From: Bacteroidaceae bacterium
Lineage (GTDB): Bacteria > Bacteroidota > Bacteroidia > Bacteroidales > Bacteroidaceae
Assembly: GCA_017557005.1 (NCBI GenBank)
Contig: JAFZFZ010000048.1
Location: 1 to 63,151, forward strand
Direction: 5' to 3'
DNA: 63,151 nt
Shown here: in pieces, positions 7,567 through 16,275 of the stretch
Position numbering within the stretch: position 1 is the first letter of the stretch
Layout: every line of letters starts with the position of its first letter
Notes under the pieces: model-generated
Databases searched by the model: none
The model's input: the letters and a program-made list of their open reading frames with translations, nothing else
Told to the model about the DNA's origin: nothing
Translations under genes and position numbers: made by a program

Positions 7567-8979
7567 ATGAAGACAAAGAGAACTATATCGTTTATAGCAT
7601 TAGCTATTTGTATATGTATTGCCGGATTTGCCAAGGCTCCGAAGTATGTATTCTATTTCATAGGTGATGGCATGGGACTCAATCAGGTAGTTGCTACACA
7701 GTATTACTTGCGCTCATGCAAAGGTGAGTTGGGAATCACACCCTTAGGATTCGCTCAGTTCCCTTATACCGGCATTGCTACTTCCTACTCTGGCGATAGC
7801 GATGTCACCGACTCTGCTGCTGGAGGTACAGCATTGGCTACTGGTCATAAGACCTATAATGGTGCTATCGGAGTAGACCTTAATGCAAATCCCGTGACAA
7901 GCATTGCTGAGATGGCACATCGCTCTGGAGCAAAGGTGGGTGTGGCTACTAGCGTCACCATCAATCATGCTACCCCTGCATCGTTCTATGCTCATCAGAA
8001 GAGCAGAAACGACTATTATGCTATAGGTACTCAACTAGGCACTTCTGCATTTGAGTTCTTTGGTGGCGGTGATTTTGCTGATAATATCAATCCTAATGAT
8101 CATAGTGCACCCCAACTGTATGACCTCACACGTGAAGCTGGATATGCCATCGTACGCGGATATGATGAATATAAAGATTTGAAGGGTAAGCAGGACAAGG
8201 TGTTGCTGATACAGAAGGAAGATGCAGTAGAGAATACACTTCCTTATGCTATAGATGCCAGCAAGAAAGATCTTACATTGGAGAAAGTAACTACAGCTGC
8301 TATTGATCACTTGTATAAGAAAAATCACAAGAAGGGATTCTTCCTTATGGTCGAAGGTGGTAAGATTGACTATGCTTGTCATGCTAACGATGCGGCTACC
8401 GCTCTGCAAGAGGTGGTAGACTTTGACAATGCAATCAATGTAGCTTACAAATTCTATAAGAAGCACCCCAAAGAGACACTCATCGTCATTACAGCCGATC
8501 ATGAGACTGGAGGATTCACTTTAGGTAATGGTTCTTATGCTCTTAACTTTGCCGCTCTTCAGGCACAAAAGGCAAGCCAGGCAGGCTTCTCACGTATTGT
8601 AAACAAGATGCGTCACGATAGCAAGGATAATGTGACTTGGAAGCAGATGCAGAAGGCTTTGACCGAGTATTTCGGATTCTGGGACACTGTGCAGCTTCGC
8701 GAGCGTGACGAGCAGGCTCTGCGTAGCGAATATGAGCGCTCATTTACTGGTGAGAAGAATGTAAAGATGGCTGAGAGCCTTTACTATCGCGATGAGCCCA
8801 TATCAGCATTGGCAGTGCGCATCCTCAACCGCATAGCTATGGTATCATGGCCCGTAGGTTCGCATACCGCAGCCTATGTACCTGTATTTGCTATCGGTAA
8901 TGGAGCAGAGCAGTTTACAGGTCAAATGAACAACACCGATATCCCCAAGAAGATTGCCAAGATAGCTGATTACAAATAA
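7567..8979 (+). CDS. Alkaline phosphatase, secreted
   Basis: A 470-residue alkaline phosphatase that hydrolyses phosphomonoesters in the periplasm. A cleavable signal peptide ends near FAKA (residue 24). The metal-binding GDGMG lies at 33-37, the nucleophile Ser83 in TDSAAGGTALATG, and the metal ligands of TADHETGG at 309-316. The insert EGGKIDYACHANDA supplies further zinc-binding residues. It follows the ArgC-like gene after 22 bp and precedes the GH43-like gene by 15 bp, so argR, the argC-like gene, this gene and the next could form one transcript, although their functions do not obviously connect. No Pho-box-like promoter was recognised. Confidence 0.93.
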   Translation: MKTKRTISFIALAICICIAGFAKAPKYVFYFIGDGMGLNQVVATQYYLRSCKGELGITPLGFAQFPYTGIATSYSGDSDVTDSAAGGTALATGHKTYNGAIGVDLNANPVTSIAEMAHRSGAKVGVATSVTINHATPASFYAHQKSRNDYYAIGTQLGTSAFEFFGGGDFADNINPNDHSAPQLYDLTREAGYAIVRGYDEYKDLKGKQDKVLLIQKEDAVENTLPYAIDASKKDLTLEKVTTAAIDHLYKKNHKKGFFLMVEGGKIDYACHANDAATALQEVVDFDNAINVAYKFYKKHPKETLIVITADHETGGFTLGNGSYALNFAALQAQKASQAGFSRIVNKMRHDSKDNVTWKQMQKALTEYFGFWDTVQLRERDEQALRSEYERSFTGEKNVKMAESLYYRDEPISALAVRILNRIAMVSWPVGSHTAAYVPVFAIGNGAEQFTGQMNNTDIPKKIAKIADYK

Positions 8980-8994
8980 AAATAAAGAAATACG

Positions 8995-10053
8995 ATGAAA
9001 AAAATCACCTTGCTTGCCGCCCTGTTCACCTCACTCTTCGTGAGTACACAGGCACAAAATCTCCAGAAGGGAAAGTATGGTTATCTTTATTGCCACATGA
9101 GCGACAGAGGCGAATATACTGCCTATGCTCTCAGCCGCGATGGCTATCATTATGAAGATATCCTTGGTGGCGATGCTATCTTTGACCCCGAGGAGCATGC
9201 CCGTATCGAAGGTGGTACACGCGATGCTTTTGTAGCTCGTAGCTTCGATGGTAAAGGGTATGTAATGGTAACTACTGATATGTGCGTGCGAAAGTCACAC
9301 GTATGGGACAACTATGGTATCGACCTCCTTCGTAGTCGCGACCTCATCCATTGGGAGTCTGTCACCTTCGATTTCCGTCAAGGTCCCGAGATCTTCTGCA
9401 ACCCTGAAGCTCCCGATGTATACGATGATTTCAGCACTATTGATCGTGTGTGGGCTCCACAGATCTTTTGGAACCCTCACTATTTGTGGCCCGATGGCGA
9501 GGTTGGTGGCTATATGATATACTACTCTATGCTCAATCGTGAGGAGGAAAAGTACGACCATATGTACTACTCTTATGCCGACAAGTCGTTTACCCGCCTT
9601 ACCAAGCCCCAGCTTCTCTTCGATTGGGGATATGCTACCATTGATGCTGATATCAACTATCTCGAGAGCGACAGCCTCTTCCATATGCTTATCAAGAAGG
9701 AGGGTGGCAAACCAGGTATCTATACCGCTACCGCACCCACCTTGCAAGGTCCGTGGAGCGCTCCTATTGAGGACGACTATGTAAGCTTTGAGGGTCGTAA
9801 GAAGTGCGAAGGTTCATCAGCTTTCCAACTCATGGGTGACGACACCTGGCGTGTAGCCTATATCGAATACTCATCAAAGCCCAAGCACTACCGTATCTGC
9901 AAAGCCGATAAGTATCTGCGCAACTTCTCTGATCCTGTCGATATCGAAGGTGTCACAGGTCCGCAGCATGGCTCATTTATGCGCCTCACCAAGAAGGAGT
10001 ATAAGCGCCTTCAGCGATGGTCAAAGAAAGAGTCAGAGCGCCGTGCTCAGTAA
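8995..10053 (+). CDS. GH43-like five-bladed beta-propeller glycoside hydrolase, secreted
   Basis: A 352-residue exported protein with a signal peptide ending at TQAQ (about residue 20). Features typical of the GH43/GH62/GH32 propeller fold are present: repeated blades, GGTRDAFVARSFDGKGYVMV, LRSRDLIHWE (a very typical SxDLxHW element), RVWAPQIFWNPHY, ATIDADINY and a conserved acid in KKCEGSSAFQL. Members act on arabinan, xylan or galactan side chains. The subfamily and substrate are not determined here. It is last in the argR-led gene series and is followed by a strong terminator. Confidence 0.82.
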   Translation: MKKITLLAALFTSLFVSTQAQNLQKGKYGYLYCHMSDRGEYTAYALSRDGYHYEDILGGDAIFDPEEHARIEGGTRDAFVARSFDGKGYVMVTTDMCVRKSHVWDNYGIDLLRSRDLIHWESVTFDFRQGPEIFCNPEAPDVYDDFSTIDRVWAPQIFWNPHYLWPDGEVGGYMIYYSMLNREEEKYDHMYYSYADKSFTRLTKPQLLFDWGYATIDADINYLESDSLFHMLIKKEGGKPGIYTATAPTLQGPWSAPIEDDYVSFEGRKKCEGSSAFQLMGDDTWRVAYIEYSSKPKHYRICKADKYLRNFSDPVDIEGVTGPQHGSFMRLTKKEYKRLQRWSKKESERRAQ

Positions 10054-10076
10054 TTAAGGGTATATAGAAAAGAGAG

Positions 10077-10112
10077 AGACCTGCACACAAATAGTGATGC
10101 AGGTCTTTTCTT
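10077..10112. terminator. Bidirectional terminator between convergent genes
   Basis: A 9-bp stem AGACCTGCA / TGCAGGTCT with a 12-nt loop, followed by TTTTCTTT on the plus strand and by TCTCTCTTTTC on the minus strand. It lies between the GH43-like and deaD stops. Confidence 0.85.
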
Positions 10113-10126
10113 TATTATATGAATAC

Positions 10127-12055
10127 TTATTTCTTCTTTTTAGGTATTCTACGTGCCCAACCCTCTTCGCTGAAGTCGGGTTCCGGTTGTTGGAAGAACT
10201 GCTTCCAGTCATCCTTTTTCATCGGTCCGCGCTTGTTGGTATAGCCACGCTCCTCACGCGAAGCCTTCTGCTTGCGTGGAAACTCCTCGCCTTGAGCCTC
10301 TTTGCGGCGTTCTGCACGGTTTTTCTTTTCATACTGGGCAAATCCATTGTCGCCACCCTTTTCATCGTTGTGGCGAGGCTTGCGCCCCTTAGGCTTTTGC
10401 TCTGTCATAGGCGCATCACCAGCCAATTCTACTACGATGTGCTGTCCATTTACATGAGCATGGCTGAGTGCACGCAGCACTGTTTCGGCCTGCTTCTCGG
10501 GTACTTCGAAGAAAGAGAAGTTTTGCATCAGATCAATGCGGCCCATCTCAATACGCTCTTGGCGCACATGGCGGTTTACCATATCAATGATTTGTCCGGC
10601 ATAGAATCCGTCGCGTTTACCACGATTCACAAAGAAGCGAGCATATCCCTGCTCAGGCTTACGGTCGCCCTTTTCCTTGCGTTGGCGTGGTGCACCATCC
10701 CCCTTCGTACGTTGTTGTCCTCTTTCCATCACAGGCTCGGGCTCAGGTGCATTGCTATAGTACTCCAGGAATCGGCCAAACTCACGTGTCACTACGCGGC
10801 GTATGATATCTTCCTTATCCAGCCAGTCGAGTTTGCGATAGATAGCAGGGAGGAATTCAGCAATTTCATCCTCCTTCACTTCGGTTTTTTCAATGTCGTC
10901 AATCACCTTCCACAACTGCTTTTCGCATATCTCCTTACCTGTGGGGATGGTACCTTTGACAAACTCCTTACCTATCACCTTCTCAATCTCGCGCATGCGT
11001 CCGCGCTCACGCAAGTTGATGATGGCTATTGATGTACCGCGCTTTCCAGCACGTCCGGTACGTCCACTGCGGTGTGTATAGTTTTCTGTATCGTCGGGCA
11101 ATCCATAGTTGATTACGTGCGTGAGATCATCTACATCGAGTCCACGAGCCGCCACATCGGTTGCCACGAGTAGCTGTATACGACGTTTGCGGAACTTCTG
11201 CATCGTCAGGTCGCGCTGCTGCTGCGATAGTTCGCCATGCAAGGCATCAGCGTTGTATCCGTCTTGTATGAGCTTGTCGGCAATCTCCTGCGTCTCCATG
11301 CGTGTACGACAGAATACGATACCATAGATATTGGGGTAGTAGTCAGCAATACGCTTCAGTGCCAGATATTTATCCTTTGCATGCACCATGTAGTATACGT
11401 GATTCACATTCTTCGAACCCTCGTTCTTGTTGCCGATAACGATTTCGCGTGCATCGGTGAGGTAGTTCTTGGCAATGCGTGCAATCTCTTTGCTCATTGT
11501 AGCAGAGAAGAGCAAGGTGTTTCGATCGCGAGGCACATCCTCCAGAATACGGTTTATACTATCAGTAAAGCCCATATTGAGCATTTCGTCAGCTTCGTCG
11601 AGCACCACATCGCGCACGGTTGAGAGGTTCACCACGCCACGCTCCATGAGGTCGATGAGTCGGCCCGGAGTAGCCACAATGATGTGCACACCACGGCGCA
11701 CGTTGCGTATTTGGTTTTCTATCGATGTACCGCCATACATAGGTACCACGCGCAGTCCCTCCACATATTTTGAGAAAGCGGCCAAGTCATCGGCAATCTG
11801 CAAGCACAGTTCGCGTGTAGGGCTCAGGATGAGTGCTTGTGCATAGGGCAGTGTAGGGTCGGCCTTTTGTATGATAGGCAAACCGAAAGCCGCTGTTTTT
11901 CCAGTACCTGTCTGCGCCAAAGCAATCACATCATTACCATTGCCAAGCAGATAGGGAATCACCTCTTCCTGCACGGGCATAGGGTGTTCGAATCCCATTT
12001 CACTGATAGCTTCGCAAATCTCGGGCATCACACCCAGTTCTTCAAATGTTTTCAT
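10127..12055 (-). CDS. deaD: DEAD-box RNA helicase DeaD/DbpA-like
   Basis: A 642-residue ATP-dependent RNA helicase involved in ribosome assembly or RNA turnover. The Q-motif and motif I AQTGTGKT (47-54), DEAD (153-156), SAT, and motif VI HRSGRTGRAG form the two RecA-like domains. A DbpA-type RNA-binding domain follows (about 470-550, GYARFFVNRGKRDGFYAGQI). The basic tail (KKNRAERRKEAQ to RRIPKKKK) is probably unstructured. Loss of the tail's exact spacing would not matter for function. It lies 67 bp downstream of polA on the same strand; that gap contains a perfect 12-bp palindrome GACAAATTTGTC (12074-12085) in the likely 5' leader. Confidence 0.93.
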   Translation of the reverse strand: MKTFEELGVMPEICEAISEMGFEHPMPVQEEVIPYLLGNGNDVIALAQTGTGKTAAFGLPIIQKADPTLPYAQALILSPTRELCLQIADDLAAFSKYVEGLRVVPMYGGTSIENQIRNVRRGVHIIVATPGRLIDLMERGVVNLSTVRDVVLDEADEMLNMGFTDSINRILEDVPRDRNTLLFSATMSKEIARIAKNYLTDAREIVIGNKNEGSKNVNHVYYMVHAKDKYLALKRIADYYPNIYGIVFCRTRMETQEIADKLIQDGYNADALHGELSQQQRDLTMQKFRKRRIQLLVATDVAARGLDVDDLTHVINYGLPDDTENYTHRSGRTGRAGKRGTSIAIINLRERGRMREIEKVIGKEFVKGTIPTGKEICEKQLWKVIDDIEKTEVKEDEIAEFLPAIYRKLDWLDKEDIIRRVVTREFGRFLEYYSNAPEPEPVMERGQQRTKGDGAPRQRKEKGDRKPEQGYARFFVNRGKRDGFYAGQIIDMVNRHVRQERIEMGRIDLMQNFSFFEVPEKQAETVLRALSHAHVNGQHIVVELAGDAPMTEQKPKGRKPRHNDEKGGDNGFAQYEKKNRAERRKEAQGEEFPRKQKASREERGYTNKRGPMKKDDWKQFFQQPEPDFSEEGWARRIPKKKK

Positions 12056-12122
12056 ATATATGTCTTTTCTGTTGACAAATTTGTCTATAAATATCTACTT
12101 ATTCTCGTCGCTGTTTTCTTAT

Positions 12123-14972
12123 TTAGTGCGCTTCCAGCCAGTTTGCCCCCCATCCGAAGTCGGCTCGCAGAGGCACCTGCATGGCATAGGCGCTCTCCAT
12201 CGCTTCTATTACTATTTGCTGCACACGCTCCTTCTCTTCAGGATATACGCTGAAGTTGAGTTCGTCGTGCACTTGGAGCATCATCGTAGAGCGCAGATTC
12301 TCGGTACGGAATCGACGATAGATCTTTATCATGGCCATCTTGATGATATCGGCCGCACTACCCTGTATAGGGGCATTGATGGCATTGCGCTCGGCATAGC
12401 CACGCACCACACTGTTGTTTGACGTGATGTCGGGCAGGTAGCGCTTTCGGTGCAGTATGGTCTCGATGTACCCCTTCTCACGTGCCACGGCAATGCTCTC
12501 GTCCATGTAATGCTTCACGCCGCTGTAGGTGATAAAATAGTTTTCAATCAGTTCCTTGGCTTCGGCACGGCTTACGTTCATACGCTCAGCAAGGCCAAAC
12601 ACCGATATGCCATAGATGATGCCGAAGTTGGCCGTCTTGGCCCGTGAGCGCTGCTCGCGAGTGACCTCCTCCAGCGGCACATGGTATATCTTGGCTGCTG
12701 TGGCCGCATGGATATCTTCGCCTGATCGGAATGCCTCGATGAGGTTTTCGTCGCCACTGAGGTGTGCCATGATGCGCAACTCAATCTGCGAGTAGTCGGC
12801 CGAGAAGAACTCGCACCCAGGCTCGGGGATGAAGGCACGGCGTATCTCCTTGCCATCTTCGTTGCGGATGGGTATATTCTGCAGGTTGGGGTTGCTTGAG
12901 CTGAGGCGTCCTGTGGCTGTGACGGTCTGATTAAACGAGGTATGTATCTTACCCGTCTGCGGGTTTATCAGTGCAGGTAGCGCATCTACATAGGTACTGA
13001 GCAACTTCTTCAGTCCTCGATGCTCCAATATCTTCTCTACGATGGGATGCTTCGTGCGCAAACCCTCGAGTACCTCCTCAGAGGTGCTATACTGTCCGCT
13101 CTTGGTCTTCTTGGCTTTGTCCACCACCTTCAGTCGCTCAAAGAGCACTTCGCCCACCTGCTTGGGTGAGGAGATGTTGAAGGTAAAGTCAGCAAGGCTA
13201 TAGATATTGTTTTCAATCTGCATCAGTCGCTCGGTAAAGTAGCGCGAGGTCTCTTGCAAGGTCTCTGTGCTGATGCGTGCTCCGTTACGCTCCATATAAG
13301 CCAATACACGCACAAGCGGCATCTCTATGTCGTAGAACAGGTGTTCGGCACCCGCAGTCACGATTTCCTTCTCCAGGATATGCTTCAGGCGCAATGTCAC
13401 ATCGGCATCCTCGCAAGCATAGTCGCAGATAGCCTCCGGAGCAAGGTCGCGCATATTCTTCTGTCCACGTCCTCGCGCACCGATGAGCGACTCTATCTTG
13501 ATGGTATCATATTTGAGATACACCTCAGCCAGGTAGTCCATACCGTGATTGAGTTCGGGCTGTAGCAGGTAGTGGGCAATCATTGTATCAAACATCGGTC
13601 CGCCCAACTCCACGCCGTAGTTCTGCATCACGATGTAGTCATATTTGATATTCTGTCCTATCTTCAGGCTCTTCTCATCGGCAAGCACCGTGCGGAATGC
13701 CTCTACCACCTGCTGCGCCTTCTCTCGATCGGCAGGCACTGGCACGTAGTAGGCCTCGCCTTCGGTGATGGCAAAGCTCATGCCCACCAGTTCGGCTACG
13801 ATGGGGTCTATTCCTGTAGTCTCGGTATCGAATGCAAAGGCTTCGGCCATTGCAAGTTTTTGTATCAATGCTTGCAGCTTCTCCTCGGTGTCAACAAGTA
13901 TATAGGTGTGGGGCACCGACGCTAATGTACTAAGTCCCCTTCCAAATTCTCCAAGGGGCGCAGAGTCGTCGGCAAACAGGTCACCCTGCATCGGAGCAAA
14001 CAGATCACCCTGCACGGCAGGTGCACCGAAGAGATCGCCTTGAGCAGCATCAACCTTTTTTCGCGATGCCTGAGTTTTTCCCTTAGCGGGGACGGTAGAG
14101 GGGGTCTCTCCCAGCACCCTTTTTAACAACGTGCGAAACTCCAGTTCCTCAAACAATGCCTGTATCTTCTCCTCGTCGGGCTCCTCGCGCTTCAGTGCTT
14201 CCAGGTCGAGTGTGATAGGAGCATCCGTCTTGATGGTAGCAAGGAAGCGGCTCAGTTCGATGAGTTCCACATTCTCGTCCACCTTCTTCTTCAATGCACC
14301 CTTGAGTTCATCGCGGCGGGCAAGCAGGGTAGGGATGTCACCAAATTCAGCAATAAGCTTCTGTGCTGTTTTCTCTCCCACACCGGGGCAACCGGGAATA
14401 TTATCCGAAGCGTCGCCCATGAGTCCCAGGAGGTCGATGACCTGCTCGGGGCGTTCGATGCCAAACTTCTCCTTCACGCGCTCCACCCCCATCACTTCAA
14501 ACTCCTTGTCGCCAAACTTAGGGCGATAGATGAGTGCATTCTCAGTTACCAACTGTCCGTAGTCCTTGTCGGGTGTCATCATATAGGTCTTGATGCCCAG
14601 CTGGTCGGCCTGATGGGCAAGTGTGCCGATGACATCGTCAGCCTCGTAGCCACTCACCTCAAGGATGGGTATGCGGTAAGCACGCAGAATGTCTTTGATG
14701 ATGGGTACACTGGCACGGATATCTTCGGGAGTCTCCTCGCGCTGTGCCTTGTATTGCTCGAATAGCTCGTGACGGAACGTAGGTCCCTTGGGGTCAAAGG
14801 CCACGCCTATGTGTGTAGGTTGCTCTTTCTTGAGCACATCTTCCAATGTATTTACAAAGCCGAAGATGGCCGATGTATTTTGTCCTTTCGAATTGATACG
14901 CGGAGCTCGTATGAAGGCATAGTAGGCTCTGTAGATAAGAGCATATGCATCGAGCAGAAAGAGTCTTTCCAT
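12123..14972 (-). CDS. polA: DNA polymerase I with three tandem clamp-type QGDLF motifs
   Basis: A 949-residue Pol I used in Okazaki-fragment maturation and repair. The 5' nuclease domain occupies about residues 1-290 (SGYEADDVIG, PGVGEKTA). The 3'-5' exonuclease domain keeps its acidic residues (DTETTG with Asp382/Glu384, CEDAD), so proofreading should be active. The polymerase palm has DYSQIELRIMAH, RSRAKTANFGIIYG and VHDE near 901-904. Between the 5' nuclease and exonuclease domains, a flexible linker carries QGDLF three times (311-315, 321-325, 329-333), matching the QxxLF bacterial sliding-clamp peptide. A divergent promoter lies just upstream; deaD follows. Confidence 0.96.
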   Translation of the reverse strand: MERLFLLDAYALIYRAYYAFIRAPRINSKGQNTSAIFGFVNTLEDVLKKEQPTHIGVAFDPKGPTFRHELFEQYKAQREETPEDIRASVPIIKDILRAYRIPILEVSGYEADDVIGTLAHQADQLGIKTYMMTPDKDYGQLVTENALIYRPKFGDKEFEVMGVERVKEKFGIERPEQVIDLLGLMGDASDNIPGCPGVGEKTAQKLIAEFGDIPTLLARRDELKGALKKKVDENVELIELSRFLATIKTDAPITLDLEALKREEPDEEKIQALFEELEFRTLLKRVLGETPSTVPAKGKTQASRKKVDAAQGDLFGAPAVQGDLFAPMQGDLFADDSAPLGEFGRGLSTLASVPHTYILVDTEEKLQALIQKLAMAEAFAFDTETTGIDPIVAELVGMSFAITEGEAYYVPVPADREKAQQVVEAFRTVLADEKSLKIGQNIKYDYIVMQNYGVELGGPMFDTMIAHYLLQPELNHGMDYLAEVYLKYDTIKIESLIGARGRGQKNMRDLAPEAICDYACEDADVTLRLKHILEKEIVTAGAEHLFYDIEMPLVRVLAYMERNGARISTETLQETSRYFTERLMQIENNIYSLADFTFNISSPKQVGEVLFERLKVVDKAKKTKSGQYSTSEEVLEGLRTKHPIVEKILEHRGLKKLLSTYVDALPALINPQTGKIHTSFNQTVTATGRLSSSNPNLQNIPIRNEDGKEIRRAFIPEPGCEFFSADYSQIELRIMAHLSGDENLIEAFRSGEDIHAATAAKIYHVPLEEVTREQRSRAKTANFGIIYGISVFGLAERMNVSRAEAKELIENYFITYSGVKHYMDESIAVAREKGYIETILHRKRYLPDITSNNSVVRGYAERNAINAPIQGSAADIIKMAMIKIYRRFRTENLRSTMMLQVHDELNFSVYPEEKERVQQIVIEAMESAYAMQVPLRADFGWGANWLEAH

Positions 14973-14994
14973 ACTAAGAAGCTAATTAGTTATT

Positions 14995-15024
14995 GCAAAG
15001 ATACATAATTTTTCGTATCTTTGC
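14995..15024. promoter_or_regulatory. Back-to-back divergent -7 boxes for polA and the antiporter
   Basis: A perfect inverted repeat GCAAAGATAC - N10 - GTATCTTTGC. Each arm reads outward as TATCTTTG, the -7 consensus, so polA (minus) and the antiporter (plus) have promoters 10 bp apart. Confidence 0.68.
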
Positions 15025-15063
15025 CACGGAAATAATTATTAATAAGAGGAAAAACACGGATAG

Positions 15064-16233
15064 ATGAAGAAAGTACTATCATTCTCCGCGATGCTGATGC
15101 TTGGACTGCTGCTATCGCAACTATTGCCCGGAGCATTGGGCGCGAACTATGAAACTACTCGCCATGGAATAGAGGTTCTGCTTGGTGTGTGTCTTGCTTT
15201 TATCATGATCAATGTAGGCCGCGAGTTCGAGGTCGACAAGTCAAACATCAAGGCTTATGCCAAGGACTACTTGGTAGCCATGTTGGCAGCTGCTATGCCG
15301 TGGCTTTTCATTGCCCTTTACTACATCTTTGTGCTGATGCCTACCGAATGGTGGTCACAAGGTCAGGTTTGGAAGGAGTCGCTCCTCCTGAGCCGCTTTG
15401 CAGCCCCCACATCGGCCGGTATTCTCTTTACCATGCTTGCCGCTATCGGACTTCAGAAGAGCTGGATTTACAAGAAGATACAGGTGCTTGCCATCTTCGA
15501 TGACTTGGATACCATACTGCTCATGATTCCCCTACAGATAGCCATGATCGGTATGCAGTGGCAGATGGGTGTCATCCTCGTGGTGGTAGTGCTGCTGCTC
15601 TGGATAGGCTGGAAGAAGATGTCGTCGTTTGCCTTCCGCAGCGATTGGAAGAGTTTGCTCGTATATTCAGCCCTGACCTATGGTGCTACCTATGTCATAT
15701 ACATCCTTACCGACCACTTCTTTGGCGAAGAGGGTAGTGTGCACATCGAGGTGCTGCTGCCAGCCTTCGTATTCGGTATGGTGATGAAGCATGGCCACGG
15801 CTCCTCTAAAGCTGATGACCGTGCTGCTACCGTGATATCTCTGCTCTTCATGCTGCTGGTAGGTATGAGCATGCCGCTCATTCATTTGGAGGATACGCCC
15901 GCCCAAACCAACAGTGTGATAGCTTCACTGCCCATGCTCTCATGGGGCAGCATAGCCTTGCATGTGGTGATGGTATCACTGCTATCCAATGTAGGTAAGC
16001 TCACCCCGATGCTCTTCTACCGCGACCGTTCGCTCAAGGAGCGCCTTGCCCTTTCAGTAGGTATGTTTACCCGTGGCGAGGTAGGTGCAGGTGTTATCTT
16101 CATTGCGTTGGGATACCACATTGGTGGCCCCATCCTGCTCATCTCGGTGCTCACCCTGGTGTTTAATCTTATCCTCACAGGCTTCTTCGTAGTCATTGTG
16201 AAGCGCCTTGCCCTGAGCTGCCACGAGGCATAA
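15064..16233 (+). CDS. Cation:proton antiporter (CPA-type Na+/H+ exchanger)
   Basis: A 389-residue membrane protein with about 11-12 hydrophobic segments. LSRFAAPTSAGILFTMLAAIGL and AIFDDLDTILLMIPLQI correspond to the discontinuous helices of sodium/hydrogen exchangers, where the conserved Asp pair handles the cation. GMFTRGEVGAGVIFIALG is a second conserved element near the C-terminus. There is no KTN/TrkA regulatory domain. The expected role is sodium or potassium efflux for pH homeostasis; the ion is not determined. It has its own -7 box (15017-15024) divergent from polA, and mutS follows after 42 bp on the same strand. Confidence 0.85.
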   Translation: MKKVLSFSAMLMLGLLLSQLLPGALGANYETTRHGIEVLLGVCLAFIMINVGREFEVDKSNIKAYAKDYLVAMLAAAMPWLFIALYYIFVLMPTEWWSQGQVWKESLLLSRFAAPTSAGILFTMLAAIGLQKSWIYKKIQVLAIFDDLDTILLMIPLQIAMIGMQWQMGVILVVVVLLLWIGWKKMSSFAFRSDWKSLLVYSALTYGATYVIYILTDHFFGEEGSVHIEVLLPAFVFGMVMKHGHGSSKADDRAATVISLLFMLLVGMSMPLIHLEDTPAQTNSVIASLPMLSWGSIALHVVMVSLLSNVGKLTPMLFYRDRSLKERLALSVGMFTRGEVGAGVIFIALGYHIGGPILLISVLTLVFNLILTGFFVVIVKRLALSCHEA

Positions 16234-16275
16234 TTTATAGTAACCTTTTCAACCCTAATAGTACGATATACTTCT

